Origin: Gammaproteobacteria bacterium
Lineage (GTDB): Bacteria; Pseudomonadota; Gammaproteobacteria; Chromatiales; Chromatiaceae
Assembly (NCBI GenBank): GCA_030620735.1
Contig: JAUXDV010000003.1
Coordinates: forward strand, 1-26,839
DNA: 26,839 bases
Direction of reading: 5' to 3'
Within the stretch, counting starts at the first letter, position 1; each line of letters begins with the position of its first letter. A model generated the notes under the pieces. It did no database searches, was not told the DNA's origin, and saw nothing but the letters and a program-made list of their open reading frames with translations. The position numbers and the translations under genes are program-made. Below, in pieces: positions 7,347-15,320 of the stretch.

Positions 7347-7413
7347 GCAGAAAATGGTCATTGAAAACCAGGATCTCTCCTGCGCCGAGATGACAAGTCA
7401 TTCGTAAGTCGGC

Positions 7414-8133
7414 TTATTTCAAAGAGGACAACGCTGCGAATCGCCGCAGCAGCATTCGACCATAGGGATAGTCTCTCACTTGCCGGGTCAGTGCATCGAC
7501 ATCCACGCCACGTTGTATTAGCAGGGGTCGATAGTAGTCGAGATAACCTTGTGCAATCTCTGCACTGAATTCCGGATGGAACTGTAATCCCCAAACCTTC
7601 TTGCCAAAGCGAAATGCGTGATTGGAATCCATTGCGGAACTGGCCAGATGGACGGCTCCCGGTGGTATTCTCAGTACGGACTGTCGGTGGCTGACATGGG
7701 AGGGGATGATCTCCGGCATATCAGCAAACAGAGCGTCAGAGGCTGAATGGGACTGCAGATGAATATCGACACTGCCGACCTCAATGCCATTTGGATTATC
7801 TGCAACCATGCCGCCCAGCGCCGAGGCCAGCAGTTGATGTCCGAAGCATATGCCCAGAAAGGGTATGCCTGATGCTACAGCTTCACGAATCCACTTTTCC
7901 GCACGTTTCATCCATGCATGGTTGTCGGTGATCATGGCATTGGAGCCGCTGATAATGACGGCTGCAAATTGCCTGTGGCCGGGCAGACGCTGATCTTCAT
8001 GCGGTTCGACAGTGGAGACCGCTACCCGGTCGTTAATCTCCATACCGTCGACAATCCACTCGGAAAAGTCCCCATCGACTTTTGCAAGCGATGGCAACTT
8101 GCTTCCCGCCTGGATGATCAGTAGATGTTTCAT
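7414..8133 (-). CDS. Class I glutamine amidotransferase (GMP synthase-like domain)
   Basis: 239 residues forming a stand-alone class I GATase domain. The nucleophile elbow GICFGHQLLA places the catalytic Cys at 96. The HPE pair in LQFHPEFS gives His186 and Glu188, completing the triad. This family hydrolyses glutamine to deliver ammonia to a partner; stand-alone members resemble E. coli YfeJ and are annotated as GMP synthase-like or glutamine amidotransferase. No synthetase domain is encoded next to it, so the acceptor is unknown. It is the last gene of a minus-strand run, starting 17 bases after the phospholipase D gene. Confidence 0.88.
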   Translation of the reverse strand: MKHLLIIQAGSKLPSLAKVDGDFSEWIVDGMEINDRVAVSTVEPHEDQRLPGHRQFAAVIISGSNAMITDNHAWMKRAEKWIREAVASGIPFLGICFGHQLLASALGGMVADNPNGIEVGSVDIHLQSHSASDALFADMPEIIPSHVSHRQSVLRIPPGAVHLASSAMDSNHAFRFGKKVWGLQFHPEFSAEIAQGYLDYYRPLLIQRGVDVDALTRQVRDYPYGRMLLRRFAALSSLK

Positions 8134-8150
8134 GAATGAGGCAAGGCGTC

Positions 8151-9755
8151 CTATAGCTGTGATTCGATTGGCAGGAGCCGCAGCAATGCGACACCGGCCT
8201 TGCGCAGCGGGCCGACATGGGGTTCTCTGGTATAGGTGCGCTTTTTACCATCCTTGAGACCGTGCCAGATAATCTGTTCGCCGCCAAAGCTGTTTTGACG
8301 GAGTTCCAGGCGGAATGCCACCTTGTCAATGTTTTGATCAAACCACTCGCTCATGCCGTTGGCCATTACCGGTGATGCCATGACCATGCCGATTTCTGAA
8401 TTTTCCGTGTGGGATCTCGGGTCAAGGTTGAACGATCCGATAAACACCTTGTTGCGATCAAAGATAAAGGATTTTGCATGCAGGCTGGCCTTGGATGAGC
8501 CGCCCGGGCCTTTTTTTTCTTTGCGCTGTTTTTTGGTGAGCGTGTTGTTCATCTCATAGAGTTCGATGCCGGCGCGCAGCAGCCTGTTGCGATAGCGTGC
8601 GTAGCCGGCGTGCACCGCAGTGACATCGGTCGAGGCCAGCGAATTGGTGAGGATTCTGATGCGCACCCCGCGTTTACTCATGTTGATCAGTCCATCTGCA
8701 CCGACTCTTCCGGGCACGAAGTAGGGAGAGAAGATGATCAGCTCCTGTTTGGTGTTTTTAAAGAAGATGCCGAGATCTGCGGAGAGAAACAGATGGGTTT
8801 CGCTGCGGTCAGCGATAAATTTGTCCGGGTTGTCAGCGACAATAACAGCATCCCCCCAGGTAAAGCTGACATCTCCGTCTCTGTAGGTCCTTGCCATCTC
8901 CGAGTTTGCCAGCGCCTTCACATAATCTGAATTCTGCTGGCGGGCAATGAAGTCGTCGATATTTGCGCGTGCATGACTGACCTCCTTGTCTGACGGTTGT
9001 GAAGAGGAGAGTATGGATGCCGGGTAGGCCAGTTGATGATTCCAGTAGAGATCAAATGACTCTGATATCTCATTGACCACCGGGCCGATAGTCAGGACGT
9101 CAAGATCACTGAAGGCAAGGTCAGGATCGGCATCGAAGTACTCGTTGCCGATGTTGCGCCCGCCGAGAATGCTGGCCTGGTTGTCGACAGTAAATGATTT
9201 GTTGTGCATCCTCCGGGTGATTGATCCAAAGCGGGTAATAAACTGTAGATTCCGTCCCATATTCCGGCTGAAGGGATTGAAGATACGCACCTCGACATTC
9301 GAATGCGCATTCAGTGTGGATACCTTGAAGGCACGGCCTTTAAGACCGATATCATCGACCAGCAGTCTGACCCGAACTCCACGGTCTGCTGCTTTGAGCA
9401 GTTCATGAACAAACAGGTTGCCCACCAGGTCGTCGTGAATCATGTAGTACTGCACGTCGATGCTGCGCTCGGCATCTCGGGCGAGTATGGTGCGTGCGAC
9501 ATAGGCGTCGAGGCCGTCGTCCAGCAACAGAAAACCCGATTTTCCGGGATGGGTGCGTTTCTCATGCAGTTGAGCCATTCCATAGCGGGTGTTTTGTGTG
9601 TCTGTATAGGCAAAGGATTCATTGCGATGGCTGTTGTCCGGCAGGGAGGCGCAGCCGGTTAATAACAGCAGCAGAAACAATCCTACAGTCACAGTGCGAT
9701 GGATGCGGGGTAGCGAGTGCGGAGATAGAATGACAACTTTTTTCATGCTGATCAT
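8151..9755 (-). CDS. Phospholipase D / cardiolipin synthase C-like lipoprotein
   Basis: 534 residues. The N-terminus has a positively charged region, a hydrophobic GLFLLLLL stretch and a lipobox LLTGC with Cys35, indicating a lipid-anchored envelope protein. Two HKD motifs are intact: HNKSFTVD (His184, Lys186, Asp191) and HAKSFIFD (His426, Lys428, Asp433), the second followed by IGSFNLDPRS. This layout matches the ClsC (YmdC) branch of the PLD superfamily, which makes cardiolipin from phosphatidylglycerol and phosphatidylethanolamine. The substrate here is inferred. The start overlaps the methyltransferase stop by four bases (ATGA). An ATG three codons later at 9746 is an alternative start. 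The signal peptide n-region is unusually long. Confidence 0.9.
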   Translation of the reverse strand: MISMKKVVILSPHSLPRIHRTVTVGLFLLLLLTGCASLPDNSHRNESFAYTDTQNTRYGMAQLHEKRTHPGKSGFLLLDDGLDAYVARTILARDAERSIDVQYYMIHDDLVGNLFVHELLKAADRGVRVRLLVDDIGLKGRAFKVSTLNAHSNVEVRIFNPFSRNMGRNLQFITRFGSITRRMHNKSFTVDNQASILGGRNIGNEYFDADPDLAFSDLDVLTIGPVVNEISESFDLYWNHQLAYPASILSSSQPSDKEVSHARANIDDFIARQQNSDYVKALANSEMARTYRDGDVSFTWGDAVIVADNPDKFIADRSETHLFLSADLGIFFKNTKQELIIFSPYFVPGRVGADGLINMSKRGVRIRILTNSLASTDVTAVHAGYARYRNRLLRAGIELYEMNNTLTKKQRKEKKGPGGSSKASLHAKSFIFDRNKVFIGSFNLDPRSHTENSEIGMVMASPVMANGMSEWFDQNIDKVAFRLELRQNSFGGEQIIWHGLKDGKKRTYTREPHVGPLRKAGVALLRLLPIESQL

Positions 9756-10480
9756 ATCGGCAATCTTTGGGACTGTGGCTTGTGTAACAGGTTGACCCTG
9801 GAGGGCCGCATAAAATGTGCGCCATCTGTTTCCATATGCTGCATGAATGCGCTCTTGATCTTTGCATAAAGATCGGCATCGATGGCATGATCTGTATGAG
9901 TGACATTGATGATGCGCTGTTCGAAATCATCCCAGTCTGCAAAGTGGCCCGGAGACTCGAAAAAATATTCATCGGCTGATTCAAGCATGCCAGACTCAAC
10001 GGCATCCTTGATGGCTTCGAAAGCAGCTATGCGTACGATTTTTTCATCGTTGAAGAGGCTGAGTATTTCGTTGAAATCACCACGATAGAGAGGTTCGGAG
10101 ATATAGGCCAATCCACCGGGCTTCAGAACCCGGCTGATTTCAGAGAGAGCCCTCTGCATCAGATCCACTGGAACATGATGCAGTGACTTCAGCATTAGGA
10201 CAATATCAATACCCGCATCAGGCTGCGCAATCGACTCAGCGCCGCCAACAACAAAGATGACATTCGGAAGGTCATCGATTGTGAGGTTCTTCTCATGCTG
10301 GATATGGTCGACTTCAGTAGCAATAATCTGTTCAACAGCATGATTCTCAGCCAGATGCCTGGTCATCCATGCGCGTCCGCACCCGAGTTCAAGCACTCTG
10401 GCTCCTTCGAGTGGAAGTAGTTCCGCCATGACATCGAGTTCAATGGAGGTTCGATAGTGACCGGGATTGTCGATTTGCAT
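9752..10480 (-). CDS. Class I SAM-dependent methyltransferase
   Basis: 242 residues. Motif I VLELGCG is at 29-35, an acidic residue ends beta-2 (ATEVDH), DIVLMLKSLHHV fits motif II, and VLKPGGLAYISEPLY is the post-motif segment typical of UbiE/BioC-like methyltransferases. The substrate cannot be read from the sequence. It is the first gene of a three-gene unit with the ClsC-like lipoprotein and the amidotransferase. The four-base overlap with the PLD gene suggests co-translation, which may hint at an envelope or lipid-related substrate; that is inference only. Confidence 0.85.
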   Translation of the reverse strand: MQIDNPGHYRTSIELDVMAELLPLEGARVLELGCGRAWMTRHLAENHAVEQIIATEVDHIQHEKNLTIDDLPNVIFVVGGAESIAQPDAGIDIVLMLKSLHHVPVDLMQRALSEISRVLKPGGLAYISEPLYRGDFNEILSLFNDEKIVRIAAFEAIKDAVESGMLESADEYFFESPGHFADWDDFEQRIINVTHTDHAIDADLYAKIKSAFMQHMETDGAHFMRPSRVNLLHKPQSQRLPI

Positions 10481-10512
10481 ATAAAGGGCTGGTTATTGCG
10501 AAATGTCAGGTA

Positions 10513-10541
10513 ATTATAGCCATTCGATGGAAAAAGTCTTC
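10513..10541 (-). promoter_or_regulatory. Candidate promoter of the methyltransferase operon
   Basis: A consensus TATAAT on the minus strand (10513-10518) lies 32 bases before the ATG. The hexamer 17 bases upstream, GAAGAC (10536-10541), is a weak -35. The remainder of the 304-base gap to 10785 holds the structured repeat at 10633-10736 and otherwise AT-rich DNA with no gene. Confidence 0.4.
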
Positions 10542-10632
10542 GAATCGTTTCGCTTGTATCATGATTGATTTCAGAGTAATTTTCTAAGTTATAGATAAGT
10601 TCTCCATAATCCGGTGCATTATTTGCATTTGT

Positions 10633-10736
10633 GCAGGGTTAGGATCAGCCTTTCAGGGACGCGTGAATACATCCCTGTAAGCTCTGATAAAACATCCCTG
10701 TTTTCTACAGCCCTGAAAAGCAAATCCTAACCCTGC
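10633..10736. repeat. Cloverleaf-like structured intergenic element
   Basis: Outer arms 10633-10658 and 10711-10736 pair at 23 of 26 positions (GCAGGGTTAGGAT end). The 52-base interior contains two small perfect hairpins with the same TCCC loop: TACA-TCCC-TGTA (10668-10679) and AAAACA-TCCC-TGTTTT (10689-10704). The decamer ACATCCCTGT is therefore present twice. The layout suggests a multi-branched RNA or cruciform, or a miniature non-autonomous mobile element. It lies about 50 bases before the Sfum_1244-like gene. Confidence 0.75.
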
Positions 10737-10784
10737 TTCCCTGCTCGGAGTTATTGAGAAATTATGGTTACAGGAGATAAGGTC

Positions 10785-11822
10785 ATGATCGAGACTCTTG
10801 TTCAGACAGTCCAGTACAACTGCAATATTGCAGATGCACGCCATGGTGGTGAGTACACCATGTGCACCTACCTGATGAAAATGCGTGAGTTTTATCGCTG
10901 GGAGCAGCGCCTTGAGTTCAATGAGGTGCTGCCGAAAGATGCTCTCGGCGACTGGCTGGCCGAACGTGAAAGCAGTTGGCTTGACCTCGAGGATGCTGAC
11001 TTTCTGCCATTGGCGGTCTGCGGGGAAAATCTGGATCCATTTGCTGACGAGATTGTCAATGAGCTGCTGCGGCCGCATGGCCTGGTTTACAGCGCCGGGC
11101 TGGAAGGCTGCGTCAGGGCCCAATTCTATCTGGCCGAACTGGAGAGCGAAGAGCGGCAATCTGATGGCCTGACACTGCGTGTCAGCGGCAGGGAGCTGGC
11201 GCGTGGTCTCAGTGCGCCGGCAGCAATGACCCGTGAAAATAGCATCTTTCTGCGCAGGGAAGCGTTGCGCCGCCAGTTGTGGGAGCGTTACGAGATATGG
11301 CGCTGGAGTTCAGCGGAGAATGCATTGGCCAAAGCCTATGCCTGCTATGACATGCAGGGCGATGTCGAAACTGCGTTGTCACACATGGCTGACAGGGAGC
11401 TGGAAACAGTAAGACAGCATGAGATAGGTGAATACCTGGCGGGAGAGATTGTTGGCGATGACTGGAACGTCATGCTGATGGAGGTTTCTCACACTCCAGC
11501 TGAATTGATGGCGCGGGCGGTGCGTGACCATCTTGCCGACTGCGCCATGACTCTGCCGTATCTGCTGAACAACGCACGAAATGACTCAATTCACCTCTTC
11601 ATCGGTAGTCTCTCCGGCATGCGTAAACAGATATTTCCCGCATTACAGGGGGCCTATGAGAGATGGATCAGTCGTGGCGGCAGTGATGAGTTGATACAAT
11701 TGGCGCAACAGGGAGAGCAGCACTGGAAAAGAGTTGCTCTTCAGTTGTGTGATTGTTACCGTCGGGAAGATGGCGATTGTGCGGCTCAGATTGTACACAT
11801 TGTTGAACAGAATTATCTATGA
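10785..11822 (+). CDS. Sfum_1244-like conserved protein of unknown function
   Basis: 345 residues from the ATG at 10785, preferred over the ATG at 10764 because AGGAG (10772-10776) lies eight bases before it. The opening MIETLVQTVQYNCNIADARH and the YTMCTYLMKMREFYRWEQ block resemble a conserved proteobacterial protein I recall annotated as the Sfum_1244 family; no molecular function is known to me. The protein is soluble and largely helical, contains several cysteines (the N-terminal pair in YNCN and YTMC being the most notable) and has no recognisable catalytic motif. Its stop overlaps the following pseudo-receiver gene by four bases (ATGA), so the two are very likely made together. Confidence 0.8.
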   Translation: MIETLVQTVQYNCNIADARHGGEYTMCTYLMKMREFYRWEQRLEFNEVLPKDALGDWLAERESSWLDLEDADFLPLAVCGENLDPFADEIVNELLRPHGLVYSAGLEGCVRAQFYLAELESEERQSDGLTLRVSGRELARGLSAPAAMTRENSIFLRREALRRQLWERYEIWRWSSAENALAKAYACYDMQGDVETALSHMADRELETVRQHEIGEYLAGEIVGDDWNVMLMEVSHTPAELMARAVRDHLADCAMTLPYLLNNARNDSIHLFIGSLSGMRKQIFPALQGAYERWISRGGSDELIQLAQQGEQHWKRVALQLCDCYRREDGDCAAQIVHIVEQNYL

Positions 11823-12223
11823 CAGCAGATGGCAAATTGAAGCTATTGGCAATTTATGAGATGGGGGGCTATCCCAATTTCCTGCCTCTCTATCACTCTC
11901 TTGGTTTCTCAGTTCAGGTGGTGAATTCGATACGCAAGGCGCACGCTCTTCTGAAAAAGGAGATCCCGGATGTCATCGTTGCTGAATATAATTTTCAAAG
12001 CCAGTTCAGGGATCGCACCTCGAACCTGGAGACGTTGATGGCAATCCTGGAAAAATATGGTGAGACAAAAGTGATCGCTTTTTATGACAGTGAGACAATG
12101 CATAAACTGGAGTTGTTTCAGCAACATTTTCCCCTTTATGCGACCCTGGCCTTTCCTGTGCAGCAGCAGGAGTTGCAAGATGTGCTCCAAACGGTTGTTG
12201 CTTCTGGCTCCCAGACTACCTGA
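11819..12223 (+). CDS. Degenerate receiver-like (pseudo-receiver) protein
   Basis: 134 residues with the alternating beta-alpha pattern of a CheY-like receiver and no output domain. The phosphorylation residues seem lost: beta-1 reads KLLAIYEM without the acidic pair, beta-3 reads PDVIVAEYNF with Glu in place of the phospho-acceptor Asp, and the expected Lys before the beta-5 Pro is Phe (LAFPV). A phosphorylation-independent protein-interaction role is inferred. A non-receiver Rossmann-like fold is the alternative. It is coupled by an ATGA overlap to the Sfum_1244-like gene, which is the probable partner. Confidence 0.7.
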   Translation: MTADGKLKLLAIYEMGGYPNFLPLYHSLGFSVQVVNSIRKAHALLKKEIPDVIVAEYNFQSQFRDRTSNLETLMAILEKYGETKVIAFYDSETMHKLELFQQHFPLYATLAFPVQQQELQDVLQTVVASGSQTT

Positions 12224-12229
12224 TCCGGC

Positions 12230-12258
12230 AGTTTACAGGTAAACTTGTCCGCTATTAT
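12230..12258 (+). promoter_or_regulatory. Dyad AGTTTAC-AG-GTAAACT overlapping a candidate promoter
   Basis: A perfect 7-bp inverted repeat with a two-base centre spans 12230-12245. It covers a near-consensus -35 TTTACA (12232-12237). TATTAT (12253-12258) follows after 15 bases, or TTATTT after 17. Arrangement and position, 22 bases before the next ATG, suggest an operator-controlled promoter for the small downstream gene. Confidence 0.4.
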
Positions 12259-12280
12259 TTTCCTACAAGGTAATTTAGAG

Positions 12281-12580
12281 ATGAGCGAGATCAAACTCTC
12301 ACCACAACTTTTCGAGGATGTACAACAGGCAGTGATTCAGCATGACGCAGAAGCGGCGAATGATGCTGGATTGCTGCTGCAGTATCTCGGCGCAGTGACG
12401 GGGTATCTGTTGGGCAGTCAACAGTTTGAACGTGCGCATAAAGATGCTTTTTTGCAGGAGCTGAGTAGCTTTACACAGCATGTCATGGATGATACGGACA
12501 AGAAAATGCAGCCGCCCCCTCCACCGCCGGCAGGCAATGCCATGGGTTATTGGGAACCTCCGGCAAAAGGTAAGGGATGA
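12281..12580 (+). CDS. Small conserved protein with poly-proline tail
   Basis: 99 residues. The ATG at 12281 was chosen over the in-frame ATG at 12245 because the residues between them look like untranslated leader and AAGG precedes 12281 at a workable distance. The first 75 residues are predicted helical (SPQLFEDVQQAVIQHDAEAA, then LLLQYLGAVTGYLLGSQQFE). The tail holds six consecutive prolines and ends WEPPAKGKG. I do not recognise the family. It follows the pseudo-receiver gene by 57 bases and may belong to the same functional unit. Its stop codon is supplied by the repeat element at 12572-12612. Confidence 0.65.
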   Translation: MSEIKLSPQLFEDVQQAVIQHDAEAANDAGLLLQYLGAVTGYLLGSQQFERAHKDAFLQELSSFTQHVMDDTDKKMQPPPPPPAGNAMGYWEPPAKGKG

Positions 12581-12612
12581 GGCGCTTTAATTTCTGCCTC
12601 ATCCCTAAGCTC
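12572..12612. repeat. Short copy of an AAGGGATGAGGC palindromic element
   Basis: AGGGATGAGGC (12573-12583) and GCCTCATCCCT (12596-12606) form a perfect 11-bp stem with a 12-base loop. Both ends are shared with the longer copy at 15752-15831: AAGGGATGAGGC is identical, and the 29-base segment 12584-12612 matches at 26 positions. The element contains the TGA of the upstream small gene and ends two bases before the yoaA ATG. No T-run follows, so it is not a classic terminator. Confidence 0.8.
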
Positions 12613-12614
12613 CA

Positions 12615-14549
12615 ATGTCCCGCGTAACACAACTGCTCAAACAGGGCGGTGTTCTTGAACAGGCCATCGATGGCTTTCGCTTTCGTCCGCAACAGCTCGA
12701 GATGGCCGAGGCTGTCAGTGAGACCCTGGAAGATGGCGGTGTGCTGGTGTGTGAAGCAGGCACGGGAACTGGCAAGACCTTTGCTTACTTGATTCCGGCG
12801 CTGCTTTCGGGGCGCAAGGTGGTGATCTCCACCGGCACCAAAAATCTGCAGGACCAGCTCTACAAGCGTGATCTTCCCGGCATCAGGAAGCTGGCCGGCA
12901 AGCCGCTGAAGACGGCATTGCTGAAGGGAAGGGCAAACTATCTGTGTCTGCAGCGCATGGATAGTGCCACCTTTGATCGCCGCGCCGCCTCACCGGCAAT
13001 GGCTTCGATGCTTGAAGAGGTGCGCAGGTGGGCTGGGCAGACGCAGCATGGCGATATCGCAGAGTTGAGCGGCATTGCGGAAGGTTCTGCAGTATGGCCG
13101 CTGGTGACCTCGACGATCGACAACTGCCTTGGTCAGGATTGTCCTGATTATGACAGCTGTTATCTGTTCGAGGCGCGCCGCAATGCCCAGGAGGCTGACC
13201 TTGTCGTCATTAACCACTATCTGCTGTGCGCCGATTTCGCATTGAAGCAGGAGGGATTTGGTGAACTTTTGCCGATGGCGGACGCTTTCATAATAGATGA
13301 GGCGCACCAACTGCCGGAGATCGCGAACCAGTTTTTTGGCATCAGCTTCAGTGATCGCCAGCTGCATGAATTGACGCGGGATATGCGCATCTCCTATCGG
13401 CAGATCAAGATGAAGCAGGCCGGGCTCATCGATTGTGCGGATGCCGTTGACAAAAGCAGCCGTGATTTTCGTCTGCTGTTCGGTATGGATGAACGCCGCG
13501 GCGCCTGGGGTGAACTGTTGCAGGATGAGAAACTTCTGCCGGCCCTGGATCGCACCCAGGCAAAGCTTGGTGAGCTGATTGACGCTTTGAAGCTCGTCGA
13601 GGGGAGTGACAAGGCGTTGGACAGCTGCCTCTCAAGAGCAAAAGAGCTGGCGGGAGTGCTGAAACGTATCGTTAACCAGGAGGATGGTGATGACAGCATC
13701 CGCTGGTTTGAGATCACCCGTCTCGGTTACAGACTCTCACAGACGCCATTGCAGATAGCAGATGCGTTCCAGGAGCAGATGCACGATCATGCCCCGGCCT
13801 GGATTTTTACCTCTGCAACCCTGGCGGTTGGTGACGATTTTAGCCATTTTATGCGTCAGCTCGGATTGGACGACGACAGCCGTACGGAAAAGTGGGACAG
13901 CCCGTTCGATTTTCAGCAGCAGGCGATGTGGTATGTTCCCAAGGGGTTGGTCGAACCACGCGAACGGGAGTTTGTGAAGCGTGTCGTGGATGCAGCGCTG
14001 CCGGTCATCCAGGCCAGCGGCGGACGTACTTTTCTGCTCTTTACCAGTTATCGCGCGCTCAATGAAGCGGCTGATTTACTCAAAGAGCAGCTCGATTATC
14101 CGCTGTTGATTCAGGGGAGCAAACCGAAGAATGAGCTGCTTGAAGAGTTTCGCGAAGCGGGCGACGCGGTATTGCTGGGGACAGGCAGCTTCTGGGAAGG
14201 GGTCGATGTGCAGGGTGCGGCTTTGTCGGTGGTGATCATCGACAAGCTTCCCTTTGCCTCCCCCGGTGACCCGCTGCTGCAGGCGCGGCTGGACGCACTT
14301 AAAAAGCAGGGGCGCAATCCCTTTATGGAGCACCAGGTGCCCCAGGCTGTGATTGCTCTGAAGCAGGGTGCGGGAAGACTGATTCGCGGCGAGAGTGATA
14401 CTGGTGTACTGATGATTTGTGATTTACGGCTGCTGACCAAACCCTACGGAAAAGTTTTTATTGACGCCATGCCTCCCTTCTCTCGCAGCAGGGAGTTGTC
14501 GGATATCACTGGATTTATCGAGCGTAATTATGAATCTACTGGCGATTGA
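12615..14549 (+). CDS. yoaA: ATP-dependent DNA helicase YoaA (DinG/XPD family)
   Basis: 644 residues, close to E. coli YoaA. A superfamily 2 iron-sulfur helicase with 5'-3' polarity, linked in E. coli to replication-fork repair together with the HolC chi subunit. Walker A AGTGTGKT is at 48-55, DEAH at 228-231, and four cysteines at 111, 171, 176 and 182 fit the 4Fe-4S site. Late motifs include TSATL and the QGAGRLIR motif VI. The usual gene partner tsaB follows with a 20-base overlap. There is no Shine-Dalgarno between the repeat hairpin and the ATG, so initiation is odd. holC, whose product binds YoaA in E. coli, lies about 1.2 kb downstream on the other strand. Confidence 0.96.
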   Translation: MSRVTQLLKQGGVLEQAIDGFRFRPQQLEMAEAVSETLEDGGVLVCEAGTGTGKTFAYLIPALLSGRKVVISTGTKNLQDQLYKRDLPGIRKLAGKPLKTALLKGRANYLCLQRMDSATFDRRAASPAMASMLEEVRRWAGQTQHGDIAELSGIAEGSAVWPLVTSTIDNCLGQDCPDYDSCYLFEARRNAQEADLVVINHYLLCADFALKQEGFGELLPMADAFIIDEAHQLPEIANQFFGISFSDRQLHELTRDMRISYRQIKMKQAGLIDCADAVDKSSRDFRLLFGMDERRGAWGELLQDEKLLPALDRTQAKLGELIDALKLVEGSDKALDSCLSRAKELAGVLKRIVNQEDGDDSIRWFEITRLGYRLSQTPLQIADAFQEQMHDHAPAWIFTSATLAVGDDFSHFMRQLGLDDDSRTEKWDSPFDFQQQAMWYVPKGLVEPREREFVKRVVDAALPVIQASGGRTFLLFTSYRALNEAADLLKEQLDYPLLIQGSKPKNELLEEFREAGDAVLLGTGSFWEGVDVQGAALSVVIIDKLPFASPGDPLLQARLDALKKQGRNPFMEHQVPQAVIALKQGAGRLIRGESDTGVLMICDLRLLTKPYGKVFIDAMPPFSRSRELSDITGFIERNYESTGD

Positions 14550-15237
14550 AACCTCTGAAGCCGCCTGCTCCGCTGCAATTTGGAGTGATGGCGATGTCAT
14601 CGAAACTTACCGTGAACAACCGCGGGGCCATAGCGAACTGCTGCTGCCGATGATTGACTCACTGATATCTGAAAGCGGCATCAGCAAACCCCGGCTTGAC
14701 GCTATTGCCTTTGGACGCGGACCCGGATCTTTTACCGGCGTGCGCATTGCCGCCGCCGTTACCCAGGGGATCAGCTTCGGGCTTGATATCCCGGTCATTC
14801 CAGTCTCTTCACTGCAGGCGCTGGCGCAGGGGGTCTGCCGGACAAGTGCTCATCAGCAGGTAGCCGCGGCCTTTGATGCGCGTATGAATGAAGTCTACTG
14901 GGCGCTTTGTGCAGCCGATGCTGACGGGGTGATGCAGTTGCAGGGTGAGGAGATGGTGCGTGCCCCCGGGCAGGTAAGTCAACCGCAGCAGGGGCGCTGG
15001 GTTGGCGCCGGAAGCGGTTGGGACGCCTATGCGGAGATACTCACGGAACGCCTGTCACCATGGTTTGATCAGCAGATTCCACATCTCTACTGCCATGCGC
15101 AGGATGTCGCCGTCATCGCCGCCCATGCACTATCACAAGGTGATGCGGCAGTGACAGCTGCTGAAGCGCTGCCTCTCTATCTGAGAAACAACGTGGCTAA
15201 AAAAAGTTTGCAGTCATCAGTTTGCAGTAAAACATGA
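14530..15237 (+). CDS. tsaB: tRNA t6A biosynthesis protein TsaB
   Basis: 235 residues from the ATG at 14530 (MNLLAIETSEAACSAAIW), the typical TsaB start; the open frame extends further upstream only as non-homologous sequence inside yoaA. TsaB is the non-catalytic scaffold that pairs with TsaD and TsaE to install threonylcarbamoyl on A37 of ANN-decoding tRNAs. FGRGPGSFTGVRIA near 65-78 is the family signature and LYLRNNVA marks the usual end. The gene overlaps yoaA by 20 bases, as a coupled pair. The last dozen residues (KSLQSSVCSKT) are encoded by a dispersed repeat, so the native C-terminus has been replaced or extended. Confidence 0.96.
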   Translation: MNLLAIETSEAACSAAIWSDGDVIETYREQPRGHSELLLPMIDSLISESGISKPRLDAIAFGRGPGSFTGVRIAAAVTQGISFGLDIPVIPVSSLQALAQGVCRTSAHQQVAAAFDARMNEVYWALCAADADGVMQLQGEEMVRAPGQVSQPQQGRWVGAGSGWDAYAEILTERLSPWFDQQIPHLYCHAQDVAVIAAHALSQGDAAVTAAEALPLYLRNNVAKKSLQSSVCSKT

Positions 15238-15316
15238 AATAAAAACGGCCATCTCTCTTTTTTCTTTTGCTGCCAACTGCAAACTGCAAACTTTCTTCTA
15301 CTGCCAACTGCCAACT
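15205..15316. repeat. Cluster of AGTTTGCAGT / CTGCCAACTG repeats
   Basis: The convergent tsaB-holC junction contains two AGTTTGCAGT units in one orientation (15205-15228, within tsaB) and ACTGCAAACTGCAAACTTTC plus three CTGCCAACTG-like units in the other (15270-15316). These can fold back on each other. 15283-15309 matches 24119-24145 at 25 of 27 positions, which shows a dispersed family. No gene lies in the non-coding part. Confidence 0.75.
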
Positions 15317-15320
15317 GTGT

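Noticed and set aside
10653..11159. 168-codon minus-strand open frame across the cloverleaf element
   Set aside because: It overlaps the Sfum_1244-like gene in antisense and its end lies inside the repeat; no family-like sequence or ribosome-binding site.
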